Positions 1 to 11,923 of a stretch of 64,000 bases of DNA are shown here, one piece after another. This DNA is from Henckelia pumila. Its lineage: Eukaryota > Streptophyta > Magnoliopsida > Lamiales > Gesneriaceae. How positions within the stretch are numbered: the stretch's first letter is position 1; the number at the start of each line of letters is the position of its first letter. Below the pieces are notes generated by a model that saw only the letters and a program-made list of their open reading frames with translations, had not been told where the DNA came from and ran no database searches. The stretch covers positions 81,940,151 through 82,004,150 of the forward strand of contig NC_133120.1 of NCBI RefSeq assembly GCF_033568475.1, in the 5' to 3' direction. Both the position numbers and the translations under genes were made by a program.

Positions 1-1227
1 GACTTACATGTAGTCATTACTTGGAAATCAGTATTGGTGAAAGAATTGAAAGCAGATACGACATAATTAACAGTACCAATACGAAAATTCCAGTAAAAGA
101 AGCAGAAAAGAAGAACTCAAGTGGTTTATGTAACAGATTAGTTACATAAGAGTTGAAAGAAGATCAACTTTGTGAACGACTGTAGTTCGAATCTACTCGA
201 ATCGTCATGATTTTGCGATTTAGAGTGTAGTAGATTTTGACAGATTTCAGAATATGTTGTATTAGACATGATACAGATGAATTTAGCAAGATGATCAGAT
301 TACAGGAATTATTGAAATCTATTGTCAAGATAGAGACTTTAGATTTGTTTTCTAGATTGTGGCAGTGATTGTCAGAAGTTCTGAGTGTTTGGTTGTATGA
401 GATTTCATTATACCATCCTCTAATTAGTGGACTATCAGATGTGATTATCCAGATTTCCGAGGATATGCTCAGAACTATAGTACTAGATTTGATATTAGTT
501 GATTAATTATTTGCCACGTGATTATTGTGATTCCTGTGACAGCTATTTGCTAGATATAAAGACAGGATTTGGATGATTGCTTGATCTGAAACACAGAATT
601 GTCTTTCTATTGAAACAATATTCCAGAAATATCAGCTATCAGACCAGATATGAGTCAAGAACAGATAGAGAATGTGAAGATTGATTTGAACATAATAAGA
701 ACAGAACAGCATAGACAGAATGAGCAAATGAGCAACAGATAGAGATTTGAAGCCTGAACAGAATGATCAGTTAAGAAGTTCTTTTTCGAGCATTATTAAG
801 TTCAGAAAGAGATTTCCGAATTGGTTCCTGAGAGTAATTGATCTAGCTTATGGATTAATACTCGAAGTGTCAGAGAGATGAATTGTTATCCATATGCATT
901 GGCTGAAGAATATCGGCTAGAATATGTATGTACATTCAATTTAGATACAACAGAAGTCGATCAGATTGTAAGCAAGATAGACTAACTGATGCAGAGTTAG
1001 ATCACGAGAAAGAGCAACTTAGATATAAGTTGACTCAATGATTATATGATTGCAGAAGTAATCAGAAAGAAGATTAAGATACTATAGAAGAGAAGATATC
1101 AGAATAGATATCGAAAGCTCAGAGAATTGAAGTCAGTATTACTTCAGACAACTATACAGTTTACGAGAATCAGCAGTAAGATCGAATGCGATTTCGAGGA
1201 CGAAATCATTCCTTAGAATGGAGGAAA
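1..1227 (+). mobile_element. Decayed internal 3' region of a Ty3/gypsy (chromovirus-like) element
   Basis: This stretch has no usable reading frame and runs directly into a long terminal repeat. Its last bases, a cgaggacgaaat segment followed by a purine-rich tract (about 1211-1227) just before TGTAAGACCC, match the usual end of plant chromovirus polyproteins (chromodomain tail, polypurine tract, LTR start). The element is old and heavily broken, and its 5' part lies outside the window. Lineage within the chromoviruses (Tekay/Del is favoured by the very long LTR) is an inference. Confidence 0.6.
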
Positions 1228-4002
1228 TGTAAGACCCAAAAATATTAAGTTCTTAATTACGAGATTTAAGATTTAAATTCCGAATAAGAGAGAAAAGATG
1301 AATTAAAGAATTTATGGAAATTGAAGATTTCAATTTCGGGTCAGAAATATTTAATTTAAGGATTTTTCGGATTTTTTAATATCCGAAATTCTTAAATTAA
1401 AAGATTAAAAATATTTGAATTGATATTTATGAAATTTAAGATGCGAATTCCAAGATGATAAATATCAAATATTGAATTTGAGGATGAAATCCGAGCAAGG
1501 ACCCATGTGCAAATATTGAATAATTCAAGGACTAAAATGTGATAAGGTCTGAAATGATTTAATTTTAATCCAAGAATATTTAATTTGAGAATATTTAGAG
1601 TTTAGACTTGAATTCTAATCTTCTTAAATTATTTAGGATTGAAATTGAATTAAATCGCTTGTCCGGGGACTGAATTGCAATTAAGCCAAAGTTCAGGGAC
1701 TAAAGTGCAAATAGGTCAATATATATCTCTTTTGTCTTAGCATTCACGTGAGATATCAGAATTCCCAGCCAAGAAAACCGAGAAGGAGGGAGAAAGGGTT
1801 CCAAGCCAAATTTTGATCTTTCAACTCCGATATCTTTTGATCCGCCAGATAGAATTTCCGATTGAACATATATTTGCGATCACAGCTCTGAGTGCTACGT
1901 TTTGACGTAAGTTTTATGAAGTTCTACCATGTTTGAATTTTAATTTGTTGTTAGAATTAAGATTTGATTGTATAAACATGTTCTAGCATATACGACGATA
2001 GCATATCTAAGACGGATCGAGAAAAGATCGTCGTTTGAACATGATTTCGATTTTTGTACGAATTTTCAGAAATCTGATTTTAGGGGCTGCATATTTCGAA
2101 AATTCAGCTGAAGAATTGATGATGTTATATTATTAAGTTGATGCTCATATTGATGTTAAAGCCTTTGGGATTTCCGAAATCGTACCGTTACGCCGTCGGT
2201 TCAAGATTTTGAATTGCTATGCATTCTAAATGTCTAGAGCTCATCTTCAAGCTTATTGTAGATGAATTGAATATGAGATTATGTTTAGAATGAAGATATA
2301 ATGATATTTGAATCGAAAGATTTATCGGACTCGAATAGTTGCAACGTCGGTTTGAATTCCGATTGTATTAGCAAGATTTGAACTATATAAGCTTTAAAGA
2401 AACATCGATTCATTATAAACCATTTCAGATTTTAAGTGAAGATTATCGAAGTTGACTCGACGAGTTCAAGTTTGAATGACTTGAAGTGTTTGAAGTTGAA
2501 TCAAGAATACCTTCAAGTAGCACTGATTGAAATGAGCAGATTTTGATGACCGATTTGGCTAGCATTGAGATGATAAGCATTGGCAACAGATTCAAGAGGT
2601 TTGAATCGCGATGAAAGGTATGAGTTGACATTATTCTTGCCAGGTAGAACAACTCGAGAACGTGGTGGTTTTTGAGTTATCCTGAAATCACATACTTAGT
2701 TGTTTATGTGTTTTTATGTGATTAGATGTTTTGATTTATTTGCTTGCTTATTTGATTAAATGTTCAAGGTGTTTTATAGCATTTAATGCATACAGAATAT
2801 GTTGCATTCATCTTGAACTCCAGCCCGAAAAACACAGAGGGTTGAAAGGCCTAGAGTGCATATGACGTTTGGAGGGCTGTAGTTGAGTGGCACGGAATGT
2901 AGACTTACTTCCAGAGCCAGAAGACTCACTATGGTTGCACCAAAGTCAGAGGAAATAAAGTATTTGACTTCACCTCGATTGGGTGAGTGGGTGTTAGTTG
3001 AAGATTTTATTTTCTCGGGATCCAAAGAACTAAGCTTATTGGTATCAGATTTGATAGCCTATTCCTTGGTACATGCATTGCATTTATGCATTAACCTAGA
3101 GTTTTCTATGGTTTAGAATATGCAGTTATAAATGCTAGCATGTTGTAATACGCTATTCTAGATATGAATGTGTGCTATTGTTGTGGATGAATCGTTATGC
3201 TTTAAGAATTTAAGAATAGATGATGATTCTATGATCTACATGTTATTACATGTTTTATGATTTTAGATTAGTATGGCATATAGATTCCATATGCTTTCAT
3301 GATGTATATGCATGTCTTTCATACTGAGATTTATTCTCACCGGAGTTATCCGGCTATTGCTTTGTTTGTATGTGTGCATTGCATCAGGTTGGGGCATGAT
3401 CAAGCTAGAGTTGGCTTGGATAGCTTGAGAAGAGAGATAGCATGTGGTGATTCGGGTTTTAAGCAGATGACATGTAATTATGATTTGGTAACATGTTAGA
3501 AAGCAAGAACCTTTGTATAGGTTGTTTTTGTCAAGTATTGATTTATACTTGAGAGTTAATGTATTCTAGATCACTTGATATTAGTTTGAATGCATGTAAA
3601 TTATCTAGAAGCATGTTTAGAAATTTATATGAAGTGTGTATGAGTTTTGGAATCACATTGTACAACAAAGATTCATTTTATTTTTCTGGACAGGGTGCCC
3701 GCTCGATCGGGTGAACTCCACCGATCGAGCACGGCCTGTGAATTTCCAAAGCAGAGAAGTGAGTTTTTGGGCTCGCTCGATCGGGTGATTTCCACCGATC
3801 GAGCGAGACCAATATGGATTCAGACCCGAGAGCTGGACTTTCTTGCCCGCTCGATCGGGTGAATTTACCCGATCGAGCGAGATGCTCAGTTTTTTTTTTA
3901 AAAAAAATTTAGCTCTTGGTTTGAATATTCTTTTATTGTTTGATTAATTGTTTATTAATCGTTAATTACCCTAAGATGAGATTAGCAACCCGGATCCCCA
4001 CA
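1228..4002 (+). mobile_element. 3' LTR of a Ty3/gypsy chromovirus, about 2.8 kb
   Basis: The LTR begins TGTAAGACCC at 1228 and ends CCCCACA at 4002, a TG...CA pair with the start typical of plant Tekay/Del-like chromoviruses. Immediately after its end the reading resumes in the reverse transcriptase of a Copia element, so this gypsy element is inserted in that older or similar-aged Copia copy. The expected 5-bp target duplication would be ATTTT (4003-4007); its partner lies left of the window. The LTR carries three strong hairpins near its 3' end (listed separately). Short open frames in it are chance. Confidence 0.72.
3701..3879. repeat. Three near-identical hairpin palindromes in the gypsy LTR
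   Basis: Three copies of a 30-37-bp inverted repeat lie at about 3701-3730, 3771-3807 and 3848-3879. Each reads GCTCGATCGGGTGA on the left arm and returns as ATCGAGC on the right arm with a short loop. The spacing is about 70-77 bp. They are a GC- and CpG-rich island in otherwise AT-rich DNA. A role as enhancer or RNA-structure element in the LTR is inference only. Confidence 0.85.
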
Positions 4003-5283
4003 ATTTTGATGAGACCTTCGCTCTTGTTGCCCGCATTGAGTCAGTCCGACTATTGCTAGCAATTGCATGTCATATGGGTATAAAACTTTACCAAATGGAT
4101 GTGAAGAGTGCGTTTTTGAATGGTATTTTAAATGAGGAAGTGTATGTGAAGCAACCCAAAGGCTTTGAGGATCCACATCACTTGGATCATGTTTACAAGT
4201 TGAAGAAGACACTCTATGGCTTGAAGCAAGCTCCACGAGCATGGTATGGTAGGTTGACCTCAAAATTGGCTTGAAACGAGGTGAGGTTAACAAAACCCTT
4301 TTTATTAAAAAGGCCAAAGGTGAAATTCTTATTTGTCAAGTCTATGTGGATGACATTATCTTTGGTGCCTCTTCTCAAAAGCATGTTGATAGTTTTGTTG
4401 AATGCATGTCTTCTACTTTTGAAATGATCATGGTAGGAGAGTTAACTTTTTTCCTTGGACTGCAAGTTAAGCAATCAAATGATGAGATTTTTCTTTGTCA
4501 AAGTAAGTATGCAAAAAATTTGGTAAAAAAGTTTTGCAAAGAGAATGTTAAGAACATGAAAACTTCAATGGGTTCGAGTGAAAATTTGAGAAAAGACAGT
4601 GTTGCGGCTGGTGTTGACAACACCATGTATCGCAGCATGATAGAAGTCTTTTGTACTTGACTGCTAGTCGTCCTGATATCATGTTCAGTGTGTGTTTATG
4701 TGCTAGGTACCAATCTGATCCAAAAGTAACCCATTTAAAAGTTGTTATGAGAATTTTGAAATATGTTTCGGGTACATTGGATTTGGGATTGTGGTATACG
4801 AGGAAAACCAACACTAACCTCTTAGGTTTTAGTGATGCTGATTGGGCTGGTGATGTGAACGATAGAAAGAGCACTACGGGTGGGTGTTTTTACCTTGGCA
4901 ATAATTTGGTTTCATGGTATAGTCGTAAGCAAAACTGTGTGTCACTTTCGACTGCTGAATCTGAATATGTGGCAGCCGGAAGTTGTTGTTCATAACTTCT
5001 TTGGATGAACCAAATGATTGAAGATTATGGTTTTAAGAGTGAACCCCTCGTTGTTTATTGTGATAATTCGAGTGCTATTGATATATCAAAGAATCCAGTT
5101 CAACACTCAAACACAAAACACATTGACATTCGTCATCACTTTATTCGAGATTTGGCAAAAAAAGGTATGATTCGAATGGACTTTGTTGGAACCAATAACC
5201 AATTGGCATACATTTTTACTAAAGCATTAGATCATGAGAGATTCTCAACTCTTCGGAGGTCTCTCAGCATGTGTGCATTATAA
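4003..5283 (+). mobile_element. Copia reverse transcriptase / RNase H remnant
   Basis: Translated pieces show the standard Copia landmarks in order: QMDVKSAFLNG, LYGLKQAPRAWY, the catalytic YVDD (near 4345), a RPDIMFSVCLCARYQ block, the RNase H DADWAGD and KSTTGGCF blocks, LSTAESEY, and a C-terminal HIDIRHHFIRD and QLADIFTKAL-like end (QLAYIFTKALD). The order and spacing match plant Copia pol. It belongs to the surrounding Sirevirus copy and is a broken fossil, not an active gene. Confidence 0.85.
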
Positions 5284-5290
5284 TCTTTTG

Positions 5291-5554
5291 GGGCTAATTG
5301 CATCCACACCCCCTGTGAAAAGTTTAAAAAGCATAAAACCCCTTAAGAAATATTAATAGGCTAATGCATCCCTCAGTTTTTTAAAATGTAGCACATTTCA
5401 CCCCTATGTTATACAAACTCGGGCACATTTATACCCTCTCATAGGGGTTTTATGCTAATTTTTTAAAAACATAGGGTCTTACATGCTATTAATTTTACAA
5501 AGGGGATTTTATGCCTTTTAGACTTTTCACAGGGGGTGTGGATGCAATTAGCCC
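5291..5554. mobile_element. Mutator-like MITE with about 33-55-bp terminal inverted repeats
   Basis: The ends are inverted copies beginning GGGCTAATTGCATCCACACC. The first 33 bp of each arm match perfectly and the pairing continues with few mismatches to about 55 bp. The element is 264 bp. It is flanked by TAATCTTTTG (5281-5290) and TAATCCTTTG (5555-5564), a 10-bp target duplication with one mismatch. A 9-11-bp duplication with long inverted repeats is the signature of Mutator-like elements. It landed just after the Copia pol region and so is younger than that copy. Confidence 0.85.
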
Positions 5555-6592
5555 TAATCCTTTGCGTGTGTTGTATGCGGTGTTACAATACTACCGACAA
5601 CACTGTTGTTTTTTTTGTCATGCATTTTTAGGATTTTAGGCATTCTGCACTCACTCTGTTATGTGTAGTGTTTAAATCTCTGTTTCATTGATTCAATCAA
5701 TGCCAAGTTTTTCTGCAAAAAAAATTTTTTGAAACACACTGGCCCTTGCAAATCGGACTCTGACTAAACCACTAAGTAGTTGAGGGATGTACATGTATTC
5801 CATGTTCTTGTCCCATGTGAACGGTGGTTTTGCAAATTCAGCGTTCAACTTTTTAATAAAGTTTGATGACCAATGTCATATGTACAAGCTTTATAAATAA
5901 TCAAAAGAAAATGGAAAAAGCTATCTATTTGAGTCCAATGAAGACTGTTCTTTTAGTGTGCAGACTACCACTTCTTGAATTGTTTCTAAATCAAGGGTAA
6001 TCAAGTGTGTAAGTCTCAAATGCTTTTTGAAAAACTATGGTGTTGTTGATGATGTTGGCAACATGAGAGACAACACTACACTTGTCAACATATTGTTTGC
6101 TTGTGATTGCATTTTTATTTTATGTTACATTCTGTTTAGGCATAAAATAGGTCATGCATATGCATTTTTTTAGGGTTCTGTTTTTGGGTAAGGTTCTCAA
6201 TAGACGAATTTTGATGATTTACCCTATTTACTAAAAATTGAATTTTTGTGATTGATTTTTGTTTCAGTGGAGTTCAGCCGATGTGGAGTTAATTCTGGAA
6301 GATTTGGGATGAAATATATATCTTGTATTATTGTCTTATTTATGGGATTTTATCTCTTAAATCTCGACTTTTAAAATTTTGGCCATTTAGGAAAGTTACC
6401 GTTAGTAACTTGGGAAGATAAGGGATCAGGAAAATTATGAAGTTGTTAGAGGGAAAATGTTACCGTTTTGTGATAGGATTCTTATATATTTGGTTTCCTT
6501 TTTATCGGGTGTTATCTTCTTCCTGATTTTTTCATTATCCGATTGATTTTTCTGCAAACCCAACCCTTCTCTTACTCTCAAATTTTATTGCA

Positions 6593-8539
6593 ATGGCAGG
6601 ATTTGATCTTCAAGACATTCGAAGTGAGATGAGTCATAAAGAACCCAATGTTGCTGCCGGTGTTACAACACCGGAAATCCTATCCACGGCATCTTCTCTG
6701 CCGATTGTTCCAGTTCCCATGGAACCCGTTCCACTTCCTGTTCTCATGTCGGGCAAACCTGGAAACGCCATTGATCTCGAGAATCCATCGGATTTTTCTG
6801 TCCTGAATCGTGTAAACCCTCCTCCACCGATGGCTCGCCGATCGAAGAGGCAAGCTGGGTATAACCCCGATTTTACCCAAACTAAAAGGTTTTACAAGGG
6901 TCCTCGCATATCTATGGCTAAAGAAGATCGCAGCTCCGGTGATGATTCTGATGATGCCAACTATGAATTTGTGGCAAGGAAGAAACCCTTTGGTTCTGCT
7001 GCTACCTCTGCCTCCGCTCCGATCATTGAATCTGCCTCTGAAAGCGATGATTCAAACTCTTCTGATGGTGTTCCTCCCAAGGACACTCCTGCAGCTACTG
7101 TTCCCCAAGAAAGTGCTGCTTCTGATGAAGATGCCACTCTGGCTCAAATTTTGGAAAGCCTGAAGCAAGGCAAGGCGTCTTCGTCTGTTCCTCCCTCTGC
7201 TCATCTCTCCGATGATGAGCCTGATACTGAGATGATGGAAGAATTTGCTCAGAGAAAAGCACATCAAGATTCTGCCTCTTCCTCCTCTTCCTCCTCTGCC
7301 GAGCCTGCTGCTGACTCTTTTGATAAGAGTGCTGATATTGGAGAAGAAGAAGACTCTGAAGATATTTCCAGTATGGATGCTGATGAAGAGCCTTTAGAGA
7401 CAGATGATGTTTTTGCTACTGATGCCAGTGTTGCTGTTGGTGTCATCAACACCACGAACAACACTGTTGATGAGGACTATGACATGGATGCTGCTCATTC
7501 CCTCATGTTTTACTCTGGTGATGCTGCTGCTGTCTGGCCTCTCTTCACTCATAGAGGTCTTTTGGATGAAAGAAATATAGATGTACGCTCCTATGATAGC
7601 TACTGTTGTTGTTGTGATACCCTACTGTAAGAGGGTAATTTTGGAATTCTATGTCAACCTTACCGCAAGCATTGAAGATCCAGAGTCTGCAAAGTATGGT
7701 TTGGTTTACCTTTGGGGTCGGCTGTTCGAGTTCACTCCAGCCGTGATCAATTCACTCTATTCCACCCCCGATATTGATGAAGGACCCCATCCAGATGTTA
7801 ATGAAGTTATCTCTGTACTTACTGGTGGTTGGTCAAGAAATTCTCTGACCATTTTTCTGCAGCCAAGTTGACTTTATTTTATTCGGTCCTTCACAAGATT
7901 GCTGTGAGGAATTTTGACTCCTTCCTCAAACTCTACAGTAATCACACGGCCACAGGCGTTCATTCTGTATGCGATAGGGCCTCGGAGTCCTTTCAATTTT
8001 GGAAAGCTGGTATTCAAGACTGTACTCCAGTTTTCTGATGGAGGACTCAAATCTACTAAGCTGCATTTTCCATCTTTAATTTATGGCATTTTGGAATCTC
8101 AGGCATTCATCCGCAATATCACAGAAGATCTCACTGATCAACCTGAGATTTGAAGTTAGCAGCTGGACTTCTCAATGGAAATCGTGTTCTGGATTTGTCC
8201 TGGACTGCTACTCCTACCCCTGCTGCTGAAGCTACTGGTGTTGCACCCGGTGTTGCCAACATGGGTGACAACACTGAAGAAACAGTGCCTACTCCTAATT
8301 ATTTGGAATTCACCACTGCCACAATACAACTGCTGATGACTCGTGCTGAGGAAAATATTGCTCAAGCACAGGAAGATATTGCCTTCTACAGCACAGTCTT
8401 AGCTGATTGTCGGAGACAACTTGGTATTTCTGGCCAAACAGGGGGAGATAGTGCACAAGCTGAAGCTGGTCCATTTGGGACTAAAGATGATGAGGATGAA
8501 GCTACTGATCAAGAGGGATCCGATAGTGATCAAATTTAG
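6593..8539 (+). mobile_element. Post-pol (env-like) coding region of the Sirevirus
   Basis: The region opens with an ATG at 6593 and encodes a long Asp/Glu/Ser-rich stretch with a basic patch (MARRSKRQAGYNPDF). A later part (KYGLVYLWGRLFEF...INSLYSTP, around 7690-7770) resembles the 'putative plant transposon protein' domain often seen in this position. The end is a coiled-coil-like segment and an acidic tail (about 8270-8537). Such post-pol frames occur in Sireviruses and are called env-like, although no membrane function can be shown here. It is broken; likeness to an envelope protein is not supported by sequence alone. Confidence 0.6.
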
Positions 8540-8862
8540 ATTTTTCTTCTTCTCTCATCTTTGCTTATTAGTTTCATTTTTTATTTTAATATAAGTGTTT
8601 TTGTTTGTTCTAGTTATGTGCCTCAAGTGCTCTTATATGTTTTAACTAGACTAACAGTTTCTACCCCACTTATGCTCTGATATATGAATTATAGAATCTC
8701 ATGTGTTATTGTCCATGTTATCCATCGTGTTACGACACGGGGGGACAACACTTCAAGGGGAGACTTTTCAATTTAGGGGGAGAAGATTTTTAAACTCAGG
8801 GGGAGTTTATGATTATCTCATACTTGTGCAATGTTTTGTCCAGAAAGCAAAAAGGGAGAGAT

Positions 8863-9673
8863 TGAAAAGAATTTTATTCCTTGATATTTTCGGCCCTTAA
8901 TTAATTGGATAGTATAAGATTTTGCTTTCTAGACATGATAAAATTTTTGGTACATATTCTGTGTCTATCTCGTATATGTTAAAGATATATTTGCCAAAGT
9001 TAAATCGTGTCTTGATAAGGTTATTATTTGATATAATACAATTCGATATTATCAAAATTTGATTTGCAAGATTTGATAAGAGTTTATTTCCTACTAAAAG
9101 ATAGTTGCTTACTCTAGTAGGACTCTATCTAAGAAAATCTTCAAGATTTGAATGCTAATCTATAAAAGGGGATTTCACGCACAAGATGAAGCGCGACTTC
9201 AGACGATAATACACTGCGCATACTCTGAAGAACTCTGTTGAAGAATTTGAAGAACTCTGAAGCAAGGTTTGCAACAATCGTTGTTGCATGTCTCCGTGTT
9301 GCCGTTCGTGTTGAAGACATCAGAGACAACACTGTGGGAACTGTGTTGTTGAAGATCTTTTTTGTCTCTTCAATTTAGGCTACGGGAGTTGCATCCAATT
9401 TCTTTTATACTCTGTTGTATTTTAGGATGCAAGTTTGATTTCTCAACTTGTTGAGAAATTTAGGATTTAATGACTTTTCGTAAAATTACTAGGATTACTT
9501 TGTAAGACTGATCTTACGTTTACTAGTAATATTTAGCCCTAAGGCACCCGCACGAGTTTTATACTCGTGCAAAATTAATTACTTGTGTTTTATTTACGCT
9601 TTAAATTTTTGCTGCACTGTGTTGTCTGTGGTGTTACAACACAAAGAACAACACTGTCTATTTTACATAACCA
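8863..9673 (+). mobile_element. 3' LTR of the Sirevirus copy
   Basis: A purine-rich tract (aaaagggagaga, about 8850-8861) precedes TGAAAAGAA at 8863, a plausible LTR start. The LTR contains a TATA box (CTATAAAAGG, 9160-9169), as expected for the U3/R boundary, and two copies of the element's recurrent palindromic module (about 9271-9345 and 9611-9657). The 3' edge is uncertain: either ACA at 9667 or CCA at 9673. The matching 5' LTR is outside the window, so age cannot be estimated. Confidence 0.55.
9160..9169 (+). promoter_or_regulatory. TATA box of the Sirevirus LTR
   Basis: CTATAAAAGG lies about 300 bp into the LTR. It is followed by a region without similar signals, consistent with the U3/R promoter. 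This is assigned by sequence and position only. Confidence 0.5.
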
Positions 9674-9876
9674 ACCACGTACACCGTTTCTTTCAAACTA
9701 TTTCTCCACTTTCTTTGAAGCTCTCTGCTCTTCATCAGTCGGCCTTTCTCTGTTTCTATGTTTTTGGTTTTAAAAGAATTTTAATTAATTAATGAGTTTA
9801 TTGCATCAAATTTCTCGATGAAATATTGAAAATATATTTTTCTGCTACGTGAAATTTTAATAGACATCATAGCTAG

Positions 9877-10263
9877 CCCTTAAACTTTTGTAATAGTTGC
9901 ATGTTTAACTCTTGTCATGATAAGTTATTGAACACGCGTTAATGTCACAGCGCCTAAGCAACCAATTTTTTGACAATATTAAATATATAGTACAATATTA
10001 GGTTTATAGTAGAAAAATGTCCTTTTTTTTATTGTAGTATTTTCATATTTAATCAAATACATCACGTGTTTTTGTCAAGAAAAATTATGTACCAGTGATG
10101 CATTTGAGTAGATATAAAAATTATTACAATAATATAAGATCATTTTCGTATCATAATCCTAATATTATAAAATAAAATGGTTAGTTTGGCTCAAAAACAA
10201 CGCGTATTTAACAAAATCGTTGTAACAAGGGTTAAACGTGAAATTATTACAAAATGTTGAGGG
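9877..10263. mobile_element. Fold-back MITE
   Basis: The arms begin CCCTTAAACTTTTGTAATAG on the left and, read from the right end inward, CCCTCAACATTTTGTAATAA. Similarity continues through GTTTAACTCTTGT / GTTTAACCCTTGT to ACGCGTT-like segments. The interior is AT-rich and non-coding. I could not find a convincing target-site duplication, so the superfamily is open. The rest of the gene-free stretch 9674-10913 shows nothing else I can name. Confidence 0.65.
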
Positions 10264-10913
10264 ATGAGATGCTTATTAAAATTTCACATGAGAAAAATGT
10301 GTATTTTCGATATTTCACAGAGAATTTGGTACAAAAAATTATGAAGAGTGTTATTTACACCCCGATATACTTTTTCAATTCATTAAGAGACCACAATATC
10401 CTTTATTACTCTTATTATTATTTTTTTCTAACATATACACCCAATAAAAAAAACGAATTTATTTAACTAAATAACCTCCGTTTGACCATGATTTGGAAAT
10501 ATAACCTTCTCAATTTTTTCTTTTGTTTTGTTTTTGCATTTCCTTTATATTTGAAGGTCATAAAAACTCTATTAAATGTTCTTGTACTTTATTTGTAAAA
10601 TTTCATAACATGTATTTCTTTCATTTAATTTACCCAATTTACTGTAATTAAAATATTTTCTACAACATGCTAATTCCTTTTTTGAAAAAAATTGTAATTA
10701 ATTATTTCATGTATATGTATATACGTATATATATAAATGGACTTGGGTGGTGAAATTTAATTAAGTCCACTAAAAATCTATCACAAATATAAATAATAAG
10801 AATATAATATATTGGCCCCTCCCACAAGTTGTAGCCGTTGAACTAAACTTGCACAAACTTATATTCAACAACTGGACCCTTTAGTTCATTATAAACCTCA
10901 AGAGTACAAGTCA

Positions 10914-11426
10914 ATGGCATCCGCCGAAGATGACTTCACTTTCCCCGCCGCTGCCGCTGCCGCCACCACCGCCAATTCACAGCCACGCTTCATCGGGTCG
11001 CCTCCTCTGTGGCGGCACCTCGCTGCCTCCAGCCAAAACTCAGAGCTACTTTCTGAATTAGGTGAACAAGAAGAAGAAGAAGATCAAGAGAAATCCAACA
11101 TAAAAGAATTCAAAGCCAGCAGTAGTAATAGTATTGATCATCGGAAAGAGAACGCTCCAAACGACGACGAAGAGGAGAAAATGGATATGCTATGGGAGGA
11201 TTTGAATGAAGAGTTTTCAAGAAATAGTGGCAAAATTCCTCAGAAGATCAGTACTGAAATTTCATCGCCGGGAAGAGCAGTGCAAGTCAGGTGTATCAAA
11301 GCTATGAAATTGTCGAAAGCAAATGGGAAGAAATCTAACATTCTTGTTTTCATCAAAATCGTCAAAAGGGCTTTTGCCATCCACAATTCTCGTCGTTCGA
11401 TCAAGAAGCATGGGAAATATTTTTGA
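10914..11426 (+). CDS. Unknown plant protein, single exon, 170 aa
   Basis: This is an intact frame from ATG at 10914 to TGA. The N-terminus has an Ala-rich run, then SPPLWRHL (about residues 29-36), a long acidic Glu/Asp-rich middle, a conserved-looking block MDMLWEDLNEEFS (about 89-101), and a basic C-terminus with FIKIVKRAFAIHNSRRS. The order 'LWEDxNEE ... Lys/Arg-rich C-terminal helix ending HNSxRSIKK' recalls a small family of uncharacterised plant proteins, but I cannot assign a function. No signal peptide or membrane segment is visible. The coding GC content rises sharply over the flanks, which supports a real gene. The start is chosen because it is the first ATG and lies just after a C/A-rich leader. 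Confidence 0.75.
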   Translation: MASAEDDFTFPAAAAAATTANSQPRFIGSPPLWRHLAASSQNSELLSELGEQEEEEDQEKSNIKEFKASSSNSIDHRKENAPNDDEEEKMDMLWEDLNEEFSRNSGKIPQKISTEISSPGRAVQVRCIKAMKLSKANGKKSNILVFIKIVKRAFAIHNSRRSIKKHGKYF

Positions 11427-11711
11427 AATTATGTTTTTTTTTTTGGGAAGCAAAAATTATAATATGTTTGATTTACGCGTGATATATGGAGTGATGTTGA
11501 TACATTAAATGTACTGGAATTGATCTTTTTATTTTCTGCAAATATGTTAAATCGAGTATCATACATGGTTGTTGAGACGTTAACATAAAAGTAGCATTTC
11601 GCATTAAGTCTAATGGTCCAACTCTAGTATTATGCGAATAGCAAACGTGTCCTTCATGCCAATTGGTCAACTCATATCATCATTCCTGTGTGTATAGTTT
11701 ATATTCAAGGA

Positions 11712-11852
11712 TACATGTTTCTAGAAAAATTAAAAAAAAAATAGTGTTAAAATTCATAGAATTATAAACCATGAATATAATTATATTTTTTAAAAAAAAT
11801 AATAATCAGCTAATTGTTTTTGTTTGAGGGTTTATCTTTGATTTATCATTGA

Positions 11853-11923
<71 letters not shown>

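Larger units (their letters stand above)
4003..9673 (+). mobile_element. 3' half of a Sirevirus-type Copia retrotransposon (nested host of the gypsy element)
   Basis: The parts in order are reverse transcriptase to RNase H (about 4003-5283), a Mutator-like MITE inserted just after pol, a spacer, a post-pol acidic env-like region (about 6593-8539), G-rich tracts before the LTR (about 8740-8860) and a 3' LTR (about 8863-9673). A long extra region after pol is the hallmark of the Sirevirus/Maximus lineage. The 5' half is missing from the window because the gypsy element interrupts it. The copy is broken in several places and is treated as a fossil. Confidence 0.75.

Noticed and set aside
2443-3499. 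Several 60-80-codon frames in the gypsy LTR
   Set aside because: They lie wholly inside a non-coding LTR, with no similarity to known proteins.
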